A stretch of DNA of 64,000 nucleotides from Marsupella aquatica (taxonomy: Eukaryota; Marchantiophyta). The stretch covers positions 18,972,001-19,036,000 of the forward strand of contig OZ316892.1 of NCBI GenBank assembly GCA_973895155.1, written 5' to 3'. Positions 20,201 to 32,512 of the stretch are shown piece by piece; position 1 is the stretch's first letter, and the number at the start of each line of letters is the position of its first letter. The notes below the pieces were generated by a model. The model was given only the letters and a program-made list of their open reading frames with translations, was not told where the DNA came from and ran no database searches. A program made the translations under genes and the position numbers.

Positions 20201-23200
20201 ACATTCAAGACCTTCGCAACTTTTTGACATATTCGATTTGTTCTGCGCTGTCAGTCTCTTGCATTTAGTGATACTGTGAATGGGCCTTCAAGTCAACTAA
20301 AATTCAATATCATCAAAACTTATTGGTTCTGTAGGAACATCCAAATCCAAGTACTGTATTGCGGATAGAAATACACCAGAATGCCAGAAAAAGGACCCTA
20401 ATCCCATTCAGGAATGCTCTATGTTCGCGACGATCTGGTAGCAACATCGGCTTGAAATATTGTAGTCCCAGTGAGCCCCCTAAGCTGTAATTTCAATAAA
20501 TTCGAACAAGCAAGAAGTTGACGAAAAAGTCAATTTACGTTGAGAAAGTAGTTATATTTGTTAAGCTCATTGCATTTTCTTTCCAACTATTGAAACAGGA
20601 TTTGGTCAAGGAGTTCTTCCATAAGCAACACTGCAAACTTGGGGGCAGACGTCCTTCTACACCAATGATGCAGGTAGTGCTCTCTAGTGCTTCCCTTTAA
20701 AGTGGATTCCTTTCTTGGCTCACATTCATGTCTGCAAGGGATGTGAATAAGAGTTCAACCAACTCTCCAAAGTGATCTATATCTTGCAGAATTGACAACA
20801 ATGATTACTCACGATGACAGGTCCCTCCCATAGCGAACTTTTGCAATCATGTTCAAGCTCTATGGCAAAGCTATAGATCCCTAGACAACTTGAGTGAATC
20901 TGGAAATCCTGTGAGTAGCCGAAGGAGCGGGACTGGCGAATGCAACCCTATGAGGCAATCGATTACGAGTGGGCAGTTGAGACACTTAACAATAACGAGT
21001 CAAGAACTTGGCATAATATTGTTAGGCTCTCTGCAGGTTATTTACATCCACCCTTCTCACTATTTTGTGGCTGTCTATTTATTCAAGCGTTGTTCACTTG
21101 TGTCACGCATGACTAATAAGTCCAACAACAAAAGTTTTAAACTTAGAGGTTTTTTGACGTCCACACTTGCATTCATTATTGGGCTGACGAAAACAACGTC
21201 TTGAGATTTAATTTTCTCGATCAGAGTTAAATCCTTTCCTCTGAATGGCTCAATTAATATGTTGTACTCCTGGGCAGGTTGGTCAGACATCAGGAAAACT
21301 ACATCTATCGGATGCAACAGGAACCGTCGATGTTGTGATACCAGATCTTTTATCAAGTGAACACCTTTCCAGAACCTATCAAGTTAGGACCACTATAACT
21401 CTCAAGTACTATCGTTTGCATTATTCTTAGGTAGTTTGTGGCTTCGTTTCGATTCCCTCTGAGCAATCTGCTGAGTGATGCAAACCTTTACTTGTGTGAA
21501 GGTGTCACGCTTCACTCTGAAATTGGAAGGGCTTGATGGGGCTTCTCCTACTGCTAACGATGGGATCGGTGCCACGTTGATATCCTGGTCCAGTCTATTG
21601 AAGGAAGTGAAACCTGTCCCAAGTCCTGACCTTGTTAAGTGCAGTGTCCACTTTTTTATTAGAGACGCCACTTATCTTCATGATTTAGACCGGTGTCAGA
21701 ATGTCATACGTCAAGTACGTCCACTCTACCAGTCTGAGGAGAACGGCTGGCGGCAAAAGCAGATGCAAGAATTGTGGGCCAAGACAAAATCGCATCTGGA
21801 TTTTCTGAGGCTCTCGTTCCAGTCTCACACAACAGAAGTGGCAGGTATCCGTTGCAGTCGTCACGGAGTGGGAGTTCTTAGTGAACATGTTGGCGAATTG
21901 GTTCCTAGTGATCATCTCTTCAAAGTCAATTGCAAGGTCTGCTACTCTCAATGTCAGCAGCCAGACCATGTTCGTGGAACTTCCTAGAAATTAAACTCCT
22001 TCCTATGTGCAAGTTGGTTCCTAGTGATCATCTGTTCAAAGTCAATTGCAAGGTCTGGTACTCCCCATGACAGCAGGCAGACCATGTTCGTGGAACTTCC
22101 TGGAAATTAAGCACCTTCATATTTGCTAGTTTTGAACATGCCGTCGTCTGGGCTTTGAAAATGTCGAAACTTGTCTTTGTTGAGTAATCACAGGTGTCTT
22201 GGAAATTCCCTGAGACGACGGTTTGCTGGTTTATTTCTAGAGAATCGGTGTTATGAATTCAGGAGAAAAGCTTACTAGACTTGTGTCCATGCTGCATAGG
22301 TAGTGGCAGTCAAGCTCCTTGTGTTGGAGTGGCCATGTGGCCTAGCAAGTTCAGAAGTAAGAAATACCAAGCTACCGTCTTGGCGTGGGGCCAAATGCTC
22401 CGCAACTAGTGGGAAGCCCCGATTTGGCTTGCCCTTGACACTAGCTTGCTTTGTCGTGGGTGAGTTTTCAATTCAACTCGTGATCTTGAGTGATTACAGG
22501 TTAGTACCTCCATGACAAAGAGTATGCCTGTCGAAAGGTCTTACAAACTATTTCCGTCCCTATAGTAGAATATTTGCTTAAATTTTCAAGCACGTATTCT
22601 GTAATGTGCAGATGATGGTTCCGGACCAACTGATTGTTGGGCACTAGGTGACGCAGCTGTTTCTCTGCTAGGGCTAGCCAATGTGACCGGTCAACTGAAC
22701 CTTCCTGATGCACTGCTGGAGAGACTATGTGCCAATCTGGCACGGGTGTTTGACGTTCGACCTTTTATGGGATTGCCCCTGAATCAAATCCTGTGCCATA
22801 TGACCCAGAGATATGGACAATTTGTTCTTCAAACTATCGATCCATATGGAGACTCAACGGGGTCTCGCTACCTGATAAACAGCAAAAGTGGACGTTTACT
22901 CAGTGATGATGAACGATCTCTCATGCATCTGGTTGTCACCAATGCTAGCCTTAAAGGCCCCTTGGTAAGATTTGGTGGCCGTTCGAAGGCATTGACCTTG
23001 TTTGCCAATCAGCTGTGATGTCCACCCTGTTTGAAGCGTAATCGTTTTAGCAACTCACGAACTTCTCCATGATGTTGCTGCAGGCGATCCAGGGTACGAA
23101 CATTCCATCGATGCAGAAGAGATGTTCTGCTGATGCTAACAAGCAGACGGGTGCTTGTGAAGTTCTAGCTTGCTGCAGCCCACGATCTCAGAGAGATCCA

Positions 23201-23305
23201 TCATTTGGCCACTCCAAAGCAACGATGTTGGCACACACGGTCGATCCAATAAATTACCTATCAGACTTGACAACTTTGACCGATCTGGTTGCAAAATTGT
23301 TGTAG
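17280..23305 (+). CDS. CTC1: CTC1, large subunit of the CST telomere-capping complex
   Basis: CTC1 with STN1 and TEN1 binds telomeric single-stranded DNA and recruits polymerase alpha for C-strand fill-in. Exons read from GT-AG sites with matching phase: 17280-18953, 19192-19310, 19746-19824, 20087-20149, 20599-20673, 20821-20910, 21278-21382, 21502-21714, 21823-21936 (least certain), 22300-22459, 22612-22964, 23084-23305. The sum is 1089 codons with stop; Arabidopsis CTC1 is somewhat longer. Diagnostic OB-fold segments are TDSTGTICCCICQGPDP and VNSWNFIP in exon 1, LDERVWLLL ... LRIGAM at its end, LLLGACMHSHLSVVLFSP in exon 2, KLHLSDATGTVDVVIPDL in exon 7, and DDGSGPTDCWALGD in exon 11. The split Asp codon between exons 10 and 11 restores DDGSG exactly. 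The N-terminal start is the first Met of an open exon and could move upstream. Confidence 0.88.
21893..22110 (+). repeat. Tandem duplication covering the end of CTC1 exon 9
   Basis: The segment ATTGGTTCCTAGTGATCATC through GTGGAACTTCCT.GAAATTAA occurs twice about 115 bp apart, at roughly 21895-22000 and 22011-22110. It includes the proposed exon 9 end and its GT donor, so a second copy of the exon end and donor sits inside the following intron. Confidence 0.85.
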
Positions 23306-25130
23306 GTAAGTGACATCTATTACACTTCTGACATATTCGGATAGTTGTTGATATCAAAGGAGAAAGCCAGAAAGGAGGCCCGATTTTTGTCTTATTATCA
23401 TCATCATTAGGCATTGACAAATTTCAAGTAAAAGACCGCACCTTAAGATTTGCAGATTACGACCATCTGACATTATCTATGGGAAAAGTGAGGAAGTAAG
23501 AAATATGCACTACTTTCCCAACATCTCCGGCATCACCTTCCAGAAAGTGAAACTGTAGCCCGATCTGCAGCTCTCAGTGTTCAAATCAAATCCAAAATAA
23601 GATCATATCTCTTGCAACGGGCGGTCACCAATCCGTGCCAGGACCCAATTGAGAATACTCGAGCGATCCCACGAAATTCCTTGTCCTACAAAACTGTGGG
23701 GAGAATTTATCATGTCCTAATAAGTTATACATTACTGCGATACTCTTACTACCGAGCCAGCTAAGTTACGAAAGGTGAGTTACTCTTTTTTTCTTTACTT
23801 AATGAAAGAGCCCTACAGTGCGGAAAATGCCCGGTTTCTGTTTTATTATTTTCTCATACACATTCTTACAACTACTACAAGTGCACAAACACATGAAAGC
23901 AGAACTCATTCCCACACAAGAGTCACCCTGGGCCACTTGAGCTTATCACCAGACCCACTCAAGTAATTTGTGAGTTACTCTCATTGCCAAACGGTCAACC
24001 TTAGAAGCCTCAGCTCATCACCAGACCCTACTAGTGGTTTATGAGCTGGTTTGAGTTGCCTAACCCTTGTGATTTCAAGACACACAAATATCTTAGGAAT
24101 ACTTATTTCTGTGAAAGGTCGTTCACCTTATGTTTTTCTTACTCCAGACCATCAATGTTGCAAATTTCTGTTTCTTGAATTCAGCGAAAATATTGCAGTA
24201 TACTCAGGGGATTTCAATCAACGTTTCATTCTTTTGGTCTTGGGCTCTCAAAAATTTTACAATAACCTGGACCTTCAAACACACTTGTATTCTATAAGCA
24301 GGTTGTATTTTGTGCTGACAAAATTGTTAGAAATGTGATAACCTTTGTCTTTGTTGGTTGCAAGTGTGATTTGTATCAATATAATAATAGGGCATCTCAG
24401 AAGTCAGCAATACCAAGATAATTTATTCCCATAATTCAAGACTTGTGGGAGCCAATCCTGCAAAGGAATCCCATGGGCTCAACAGTTAACCAATAACCTT
24501 CATCATGCTATGCTAACTTTATATAAAAACAAAAACAAACAACTTTAAATATTTTGGACGGTAGCTTATGAGTCCGGAGAGTCTGATGAGATGCTATATT
24601 GTTCCTTATGTCTCTGGTTGGCAGGCTGAGGCATTCAGGAGATTTGTGCGGGAACCCAGTGCTTGGGATTCATTCAGTGGGCTGGGCGATGCAGAAATTA
24701 TTACTTTTAACCCAGATGAATCAACGGGCTGTTGGGGTGATCAAAAGGGCTTGGGATGGGGCCTTGGATGCCAAATCTAGAGTGAAGAGGTCTAGAGTGA
24801 AGCGCCTAGACAATAACTCCCAATACAGACAAAGTTGATAATGAATCTCAATGAAGACAAAACTTAAAATGAGGATGGACAAAAGTGACTTTGACTCTAA
24901 AACGACAAAAATGAAATGAGGGTGGACAACAAACAAGGATGGGGAAAGGCCAACTGAAATAGCCTAGAAATTTTATTTGCAATATTTTATTTCTATTACC
25001 TTCAAGTAATGGGTAATAGGGCTACTGTGAATAAATCTCCTTGGCCGTGATTGGATAGGGACAAGGGTGGATAGGGACAAGGGAGATAATCATGAGGCTA
25101 GGACAGGAATTTAGGCTAGGGACAGCTTGG
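23306..25130. other. Non-coding stretch downstream of CTC1
   Basis: No gene recognised. It should include the CTC1 3' UTR. A short local duplication of CTCATCACCAGACCC around 23945 and 24010 is visible. ORFs near 24568-24838 show no domain. Confidence 0.5.
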
Positions 25131-25378
25131 CCAGTTACCTAAAGGCTGCCTGGGTACTCTGAGTGTAGTCAGCAAGGAGGAGGGACACGAGGTGGCCCGC
25201 CATGCTTCACTCTAGGTGTGCAGCTCAAATACTCAATGGGCAGCCTTGCCCAACTACTTAAAGCTGCCCTGGTACTCCAAGTGCCCTGGTACTCCAAGTG
25301 TAGTCAGCAAAGATGAGGGACAAGACGTGGCCTACCATGCTTCATTCTAGATGTGCAACTCAATGGACAGCCTTGAGA
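25131..25378 (+). repeat. Two-copy tandem duplication, about 125 bp
   Basis: Both copies contain GGTACTC..AGTGTAGTCAGCAA, GAGGGACA.GA.GTGGCC and CATGCTTCA.TCTAG, then CAGCCTTG. The second copy has an extra internal 17-bp duplication (TGCCCTGGTACTCCAAG). Confidence 0.9.
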
Positions 25379-25593
25379 TTGCTTTGAGTTTAAACTCTCT
25401 ATCACATGTCATGTCCATGACTACTGTAGTTGCAATCATAGTAAGTGATCACTTAGTACTTGATCTGAATGTACAATTGATCACTTAAACAAGCGCTTCA
25501 AACTGTCTATGTCAATATGTATCACACTGCCAAAAAACAAAAATAGTTGAGAGACAAGAGAAATATCATGGTTTGATTTATTTTATACAAACA

Positions 25594-25630
25594 CGAGCCC
25601 TATGCCAGTGCGTTGCACTGTGCAAGGAGG
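25594..25630 (-). mobile_element. Helitron-like 3' terminus (variant CTCG end)
   Basis: On the minus strand the sequence reads GTGCAACGCAC (4-bp stem, AAC loop), then TGGCATAGGG, then CTCG followed by T. It is the same arrangement as the CTAG|T ends at 34664, 36644 and 39115, with one base change in the terminal CTAG. The rest of the element to the right is undefined. Confidence 0.45.
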
Positions 25631-26459
25631 ACCGGTCCCATAGGGAGAAAGTGCATGGAATGTAAACGTGGGTCGCGAAGCCCTATGCGGAGGTCCTTGC
25701 TGCAGGTGGGGATGGAAGGGCATAATGAGTGCACGGGGGTGCACGGAAGGGAGCAAAATCTGATGCATGTCTCATTTCATGATCGGATGGATACGAAAAA
25801 AGAGATGCTTTAATCTGACGGTTCAGTTTCATTCCTGCTGATATTCAAATTTGTAACGGGACGACGGACGAAAGTGGCCAAATGGGCAGGATTGCCTATT
25901 ATAGTGTTAGATAACAACATTGGCCCGACACAATAAAAAGTAGTCCTCACACAAGGCAAATACTACAGATGCTCCCAATGTTCTAAGAAGCATGGCTTGT
26001 TAGGCATTTACTTTTAGGATCATAGCTAATATGTAATTACAATTTGTCTAATGTACCATGTAGTCAGGAGCTTGGTTAAGGTTACATGCACTACTACTAT
26101 ATTCACATGCAACTTGAGCACACAGTTGTGGGCACTAGTCTGAACAAGGCTGCAGCTGCTCTTTCTTTGGCAAGCTTGATACTGCAATTAGGTCCCCAAA
26201 ACGCAACCCTGACTCCTTCTCATTCATGTGATGATTAGCAGCATTGGCTGGAGCACTGCCAACGCACTTTCCAAGCTAACTCTGTTTGGTTCCCATTGCA
26301 TCTCATTCTCCATGGCGCTGCAGTAACTGTTCACTCTACACTTCACCATACTAGCAGTGTGCAGAAGGCCCAGCAGTTGAGTCAAAACACTCAACGACAT
26401 CACTTGTTATGATTGAACAGGAGATGCTATGACATTGCTCTCCCTCTAGTCCCATTTTT

Positions 26460-26745
26460 GGGGAGTCTAACTTGTTGTTGCCTGTGGGACAGCCAACCTC
26501 TCTTGGGAGGTGATTTGTTTCAAGCCTCTTGCCTTTTTTGGGGTAGTTGGCCCTTGAGTTCTTGCCTGCCACCCTGGTGTGTGTGGTGATTTTGGGTTCT
26601 TTGGGTGGTTTTTGCCTCCTTTGAGTGTGGTTCTTCTGTGCTTTGGCCTTTTGGGCTTGATGGTCTTTGTGCCCCGCTGGTCTTTGTCACGACGGCTTCT
26701 GGAATAAACCGGCACTCTGGCGCCCTTCATTTTAAAAATAAAATA
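26460..26745 (+). repeat. Possible LINE-like 3' end, copy 2
   Basis: T/G-rich segment ending with GTGCCCCGCTGGTCTTTGT, then GGAATAAACC and TTTTAAAAATAAAAT. It shares its 3' block with 5490-5790; no coding sequence remains. Confidence 0.35.
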
Positions 26746-27370
26746 CACTATATTCACCAGCAATACTTAGTGAGCTCGTTCGTGAGTGGAACTTAGGCAC
26801 ATTGTTACCAAGCCTTTTCACACAGTGTCCTACTACTATTGACGGACACTTTTATCATAGTTAAATTACATCCCTATTCACCCTAAAGGATAGTGCCACA
26901 TCAGGTCTGTCATAGTCCTTTAGTGTATATATGGAGTGTAGAGTCCATGAGGGGCTTGAGGTCCATATGCTCCGTGGTCCATCGGAGCATCCATTTTGAT
27001 TAATTAGAGTATCTCATTGCCTTAAACTAAATTAAATCATGCTATGTTCCAAGTTCAATAACAAGGAATGTCTTATGCTTGGGGGACAATAACCCTTTTC
27101 TTCTAATCTTGAAAAGAATATCTTCACTAGATAAGAATCCTATAAAGTAAGAGAGGGCGAACCAGTGAAAGAAAGCCAGGACAGCAATAGCTGACCATAC
27201 TCCTTTAGGCTTTCATTCTTATTTTGTACGTACGTGTATGTATCAAGCACGGAAGAGTAGAGGAAGGTTTAGGGAACTGAGCTGGAAGAATGACAAAAAC
27301 AAAACCATTTCCTATTTTCATCTATACTATATTATGCTATTGAAGTCTACAATTCATGATCTATTCTTTA

Positions 27371-27790
27371 GAGTGAAGCCACAGGCTGTAATTTCTCTTG
27401 TAACACAAAGACAATTCTGGTGAATAGGGACTAGGCGTGGGGAGCCCTCCATGCGTTGGGCTAGTGAATCAGAATTACAACAGCCAGGTATTTGGGCTAG
27501 TGAATAGGAATTATAACAGTTTAATTGGCCAAATGGAAGAAAGGTGGTCTGCAGTCAAGGCACAACTACTCACGCATAAAGCACCAAAGCTTACAGTTAA
27601 AAGTGAAGCCATAGGCCATAATGTCTCTGGTAATAGAAAGACTATGCAGGTGAGTAGAGACTAGCCATGGGAGTCTAGGTACAGGGAGCCCTCTCACCCT
27701 ATTTGGGCTAGTGAATAAGAATTACAACACCCAATTGGCCAAACAGAGGAAAGTTGGTCCGCCGCCAAGGCACACCTACTCATATAGCTG
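27371..27790 (+). repeat. Two-copy tandem duplication, about 235 bp
   Basis: Each copy runs from AGTGAAGCCA.AGGC through GGGAGCCCTC, then GGGCTAGTGAAT.AGAATTACAAC and AATTGGCCAAA, ending CAAGGCACA.CTACTCA. The first copy has an additional internal GGGCTAGTGAAT repeat. Confidence 0.85.
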
Positions 27791-28859
27791 GCCCGTTCTA
27801 AGAGCATGCTATACTTTAATTAACTTATTAGTAATATTTATGAAATAAAAGTTATCCCGTCTCATTCAAATGTATTGAAACAATGATTCTAAAAACCTTA
27901 ATGAAATAAAAATGCACACCTTTTTTAAAGTGAGGAGAGGTACCATCCTTTCTGGGTGACAAAGTACATTAAATTGATTATATAAGTCAATGTAAGGTAC
28001 AGTATTTGAGATTGAAATAGAAATAAGCTACTGTAATTTTGTATTCTACTTTTAAACTCTAGTTTGAGAGGCTTTATATTTAGGTGACACCTGTTCATGT
28101 ATTTTGACCAAGGAATATATAAACTACAATGCATCTTAAGGTTCTGCGCATGTGAAGCTTGGTGATATGAACCTTGTGGCCCAATAATAAAAAATATTAG
28201 AAAAACAATTGTTAACAGACAAGTAAAAATATCATTTCACATGAATATGTTAATTCGAATATATAGAATAAAACTTAAGGACTTTAAAAATTAGAGGGGT
28301 AAGAGAAATAGCTTTATTCAAATTGATACAAAGCAAAAGTCTAGACTAGACCATATGTAGATAAAATACATAGTCATCTCTTCTAATAAGACAAGATAGG
28401 GAGAATGTGTGCCCCCATATAGCAGTCTCTATAAAGCAAGCTTACAGTTGGAAGGAACTAAAAATGCACAAAGCCGAAAGGACCAATTATACTCTAGTTC
28501 TGTTACACTTACATAGTCATCTTCTCCTTATGATGGCTGTCATAGGAGAAAGATACCAAAATATTTATCTGGGACTAAATTCTTTTGTAATAACAAACCA
28601 AATAAACTTTTTTGCTAGGACCTGAACGAGTCAAGCTTTCATCACGTTCTGTCAATCGTGCCAGCCATGGGAGATGGACCTGGTCATGAAAGGGAAGGAC
28701 TTGCATACTAATCGGGGCAAGTCGTCTGAACTTACTAACCCTTCGGAGGTTCATTTCAGTGCAACTGGTTTACACGCCAAGAAAACCTATGGCCTATATT
28801 TTTAGATAAATTGTAATAATATAGAAACATTCCATCTTTGTTTCTTCTTCTATTGTCTT

Positions 28860-29165
28860 TGACTCTATGTTCACTAACCAGTAAAAGGCAGGGAGTGAGA
28901 TTTTTGTGAATTAATTCACCAACTATTTTATTCCATACTGGGAGTCTGGGACGGCCTTCTAGATACTGAAAAGATTGTATGATTTTATTATTTTTAACAT
29001 ATATTCCTTTTAAATGATCTGTGTTTTTTCTTGTTGCTTTTGAACGCATGTTTCACTAACCAGTAAAAAGGCAGGAGGTGGGATTTTTGTTTATCTAGTT
29101 ATCATTTTATTTGTATTTTACTACTGGGAATCTGGGACGGCCTTCTAGAGACTGAAAGGATTGGA
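28860..29165 (+). repeat. Two-copy tandem duplication, about 180 bp
   Basis: Both copies share TTCACTAACCAGTAAAA, GGCAGG..GTG.GATTTTTGT and CTGGGACGGCCTTCTAGA, then ACTGAAA.GATTG. The shared blocks are very similar while the spacers differ. Confidence 0.85.
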
Positions 29166-29453
29166 TCAAGGGACTTGTAGGATTGCAGGAAAGATTTCCT
29201 GCCAAGATTTTCTGGTTTAGATGGCAATCATGACACTCCTCCTTGTTCGGATTCTAAGACATGACCTTATCTGTATGACTCTGCATCCTAGATTTTGGGG
29301 ACTTGAAGGGCTTGAGAATCTGTATGAATGAACAGAAACTAGCAAAGGGGAGCTACCTGATGGGGGAATATACACATACTTTATACAGAAAAAGGCTAAA
29401 TAGAGTACAAAAGAATAAACAAGAGAGGTCCCAAGTGGACAAAACCAAACGCA

Positions 29454-29551
29454 AAAGAAGTGAGCAAAAGGAAACCCTAAAAACCAAGAAAGAGGAACTA
29501 AAAGAAGTGAGCAAAAGGAAACCCCTAAAAACCAAGAAAGAGGAACTAAAA
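29454..29551 (+). repeat. 48-bp direct tandem repeat
   Basis: AAGAAGTGAGCAAAAGGAAA followed by CCCTAAAAACCAAGAAAGAG occurs twice with one inserted C. In one frame it gives a Lys/Glu-rich peptide repeat, judged fortuitous. It lies just beyond the 3' side of the non-LTR element. Confidence 0.9.
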
Positions 29552-29603
29552 CTACCGCAAATGGACCGAGGTCCTCATCATACCTAGCAAATGTGGCAAC
29601 AAG

Positions 29604-32426
29604 CTAGTGGTCTACATCAAGTGTCGAAACTAGATCGGCAAGTGGGACAGGAATGTCCTCTAGGGGGGCTAGCCGCTGCGGAGTCACACTAGCACCCACT
29701 GTCAGAGATCGACGATAGACGGCCCGAGCTTGAGCACGCTGTAAGGTGACTGAAATGCGTTGGCGAAAGTGCGTGGTCAAAACAGATAGCGGGGGCCCGG
29801 TGGGACCCATCCGGCCGTGAACATCCCGAGCAGCTTGGTGAAGAAGCCCGTCGAACTGATGATGGAGACGCCCAAATATCTCAAGAGCAAGGGGCAGGAA
29901 GCTATCAGATGAAGCTCGTGCAGCATATTTGGCCTCCTTCGTTGTTGCTGCTCGTGATGCTGCTGCCCCTGCCGTTGTTGCCGCTGTCCCAATGATGTCT
30001 TGGCGCAATGGGTTTGCCACCACTACATCTGCCAAAGTACGGTGACCGTCACGGACCATGGTAAGATCCACCCGTAACCGCTGTGATGGAGGACCAGGTA
30101 ACTCGAGCACCACCTCCCGCCGCGCGCAGACCAAAGAGCCAGAGAGAACCTGAGCAGTCGCATCTCTCACAGCGTCGTGAACAAAAATGGTTTCGCCGCC
30201 CAAACTGCATCGAAGAAGATGGACACCTGTGGCATCACAAGGCTTCCCACAAGTGCAAGTAGGAGGTAAACTAGCAAGAAGTGGGTGGGGCAAGCCCATA
30301 CGAAGACGCATGGCTGTCGCAAACTCCGCTGAAGACATCCGCAGGTGAGGAATGACTGGATTGGCCTGAAGCTAGCCTCCTGCGCCCTTCCCTCCGGAAG
30401 AAAGAATCCGAGCTCGGTCCGTGTCAGGTGCCTCGGTGAGGATGCTGGAAAGGGTGAAAGCGTGCATACGCCCAGCAAGGTCTGCCTGAAGACGGACGGG
30501 GTCCAAGGATAAAAACTCCTGGAATGAAGGTAACGCAGCTCAAACAGGATCGGGTAATGATGACCGCGCCGTGCGCAAATGAACCTGAAATGGGAGGGAA
30601 CCCTCCTCGACCTCCATGAGAGATGAAAGTAAAAAAGGTCGATCCTCGGTAAGGAAACGATCAGCCAACAATGAGAAGGCGGCCGCCCACGCGCCCAAGA
30701 AGGCCAAAGGTGCAAGGCGCTCAGTGGAAGTAAGCCCAAAACCACCGTGAGAAATAGGAAGACTGAGCTGTCGATGAAGCCACGGAGATGAGAGTAAAGT
30801 ACCTGGCCCTAAAAGAGAGGCCAAAGTCTCACGAATGGAGACATCAAACGCTCGGAGGTGTAGATAAAGATCCTCGGTAGGGGGATGTGTCCGAGCCAAA
30901 TAGGACGCATGAGGGTGGATGCATCTCAACAATAACCCAAATGCTGCCTGAGAGTCTGCTAACTTAGGGAGCATAGGAGTAGGGGCTAAGGCAGCCTGGA
31001 GAGCGTCAGCAATGAAAGATGAGCAAAAGGAGGCAGTACCGACTGGGGAGCCAAGGACCCAAAGACCGTCGGCAGGACGTAAGAACCCAGGGGGAAGCGC
31101 AAGATCAGAGGGTAACCCAGCTGGACTCCATGCACGACTCTTCACCGGCTGAACTCGTAAACCGAGGCCCAACAAATGGGTGGAAAGGGTGGCGAGGGCA
31201 GAAGTAACAGCAACAGGTGGACCAATGATGTGGGTGTCATCTGAAAGGGAGGGGAAGATACACTGGGGGTGGGCCGCGGAGGCTTCTCGTAAAGCAGTAA
31301 AATGGGCAATGGCAAAAAGAGCCCCACCCAAAGGGTCACCCTGACGTGTACCTTCTGCAGAAGAAAGAGTGGTATACACTCCTGTAGAGGTGTGATGACT
31401 ATAGAAGAGGGGGGCCTCAAACCCATAAAAACAACGGACAAAGGGGATAAGGGACTGGATGTCTGGATCCGCTGCCCTCAAAGCACGAAAAATTGCTGCC
31501 CGAGAAACCGTATTGAAAGCATTGGAGACATCAACTTGGAGGACAACCCAATCAGGGTGGAGGTCCAAGGTAGTACGAATACCCACGATAACTATCTCAC
31601 AACCGCCAGGAACGCCCACTGCAAACTGATGTGGAGAGAGATGATCCGATAGTGCAGAGCGATACTGCGATGAAAGTGCGCGAGACACCAGACGAAGAAA
31701 AACCTCTCCAATAGCTATGGGCCGAACACCCGGTGAAGACTTAGCCATGGCCAATAAACGAGAAGCACTCAAAAGTCGAGAGACAGGAGGAGGCAAACGG
31801 CCGGCAGCAATACACTGGCAAAAGGAGAAGAAAACTGGAAAACCAGACTGAGGATCCTCAGGGGGGAATAAATCACGAAAATGCTCAAAGACATAGCCAG
31901 AGGGGCCACCAGCCGCGCAACGCGGAGCATGGAGGAAAGCATAGGTGAAGTGGTCCCTACTAAACTGAAGATCCTCCTCAGGCTCAAAATCCTCCACGAA
32001 CAAAGGGAGCTGATCATAGGGCTGCGGATGGAGATCCTGAAGGGCCGTCAAGGTGACCTCGCCAGGGGGGGCTGGTGTGGTGGGAGAAAGGGCCTGGACC
32101 GCACGACGATATTCACCAGCCTGGGCCAAACGACAAGAGCGACGAAGGCGTCTGTGCTCTGGAGGATGAGAGTGGCGAGCTGGGTCAGACAAAGCACGGG
32201 TAGTAAAGGAATGAGCTCGAAGAAAGTACTCTTCCTGAAGCTGTTCCCAATCTCCCCGCAGAAAACAATGGATACGAGAGGCAGTCTCACAATGACCCAC
32301 GCGACCACCGTGACTAGGGAGGGTAAGAGTCCACTGTGGAAAAAGCATGAGTAAAGACCAATAGGAGACCTCGATAGGATGCGCCAAGATAAACATGCAC
32401 CTGATGGGGTGCATGTTGGAATCCAA
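29604..32426 (-). pseudogene. Non-LTR retrotransposon RT-endonuclease ORF, two nonsense codons, 5'-truncated
   Basis: A single minus-strand frame of 941 codons is interrupted only by TGA at 30540-30542 and TAG at 30372-30374. Order: RT with GVRPIAIGEVFLRLV, motif A VLQVDVSNAF, GTRQGDPLGGALFA and motif C SLSDDTHI (SDD at the catalytic site). The thumb region is followed by a CTCGKPC...HLLRC zinc-binding motif with GGE...HDAVRDA, then a restriction-like endonuclease core RLRVDLTM ... LADVVVANP. RT followed by CCHC and a C-terminal PD-(D/E)XK nuclease fits Utopia-like or related RLE-bearing clades. Both stops are single C-to-T changes from CGA and CAG. The N-terminus lacks any upstream zinc-finger region, so the copy is truncated near 32426-32500. 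Confidence 0.85.
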
Positions 32427-32512
32427 GCCACCCCTTTATTCATCAATTAAAATGAACACAACCTACCAAAGGGGGCTAGGAGGTGCATGCTGGGATTCAA
32501 GCGACCCCAACC
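32405..32512 (+). repeat. Direct repeat pair at the 5' edge of the non-LTR element
   Basis: GGTGCATGTTGGAATCCAAG (about 32410) and GGTGCATGCTGGGATTCAAG (about 32481) are about 72 bp apart, each followed by a CACCCC/GACCCC-type sequence. They lie where the retrotransposon frame stops resembling RT proteins. Confidence 0.7.

Noticed and set aside
24568-24838. Overlapping ORFs near 24.6-24.8 kb
   Set aside because: No domain, no splice context, and partly inside sequence repeated near 35.2 kb.
30167-32446. Overlapping ORFs on both strands across the non-LTR element
   Set aside because: High-GC coding sequence leaves other frames open; only the minus frame with RT, zinc and nuclease motifs is meaningful.
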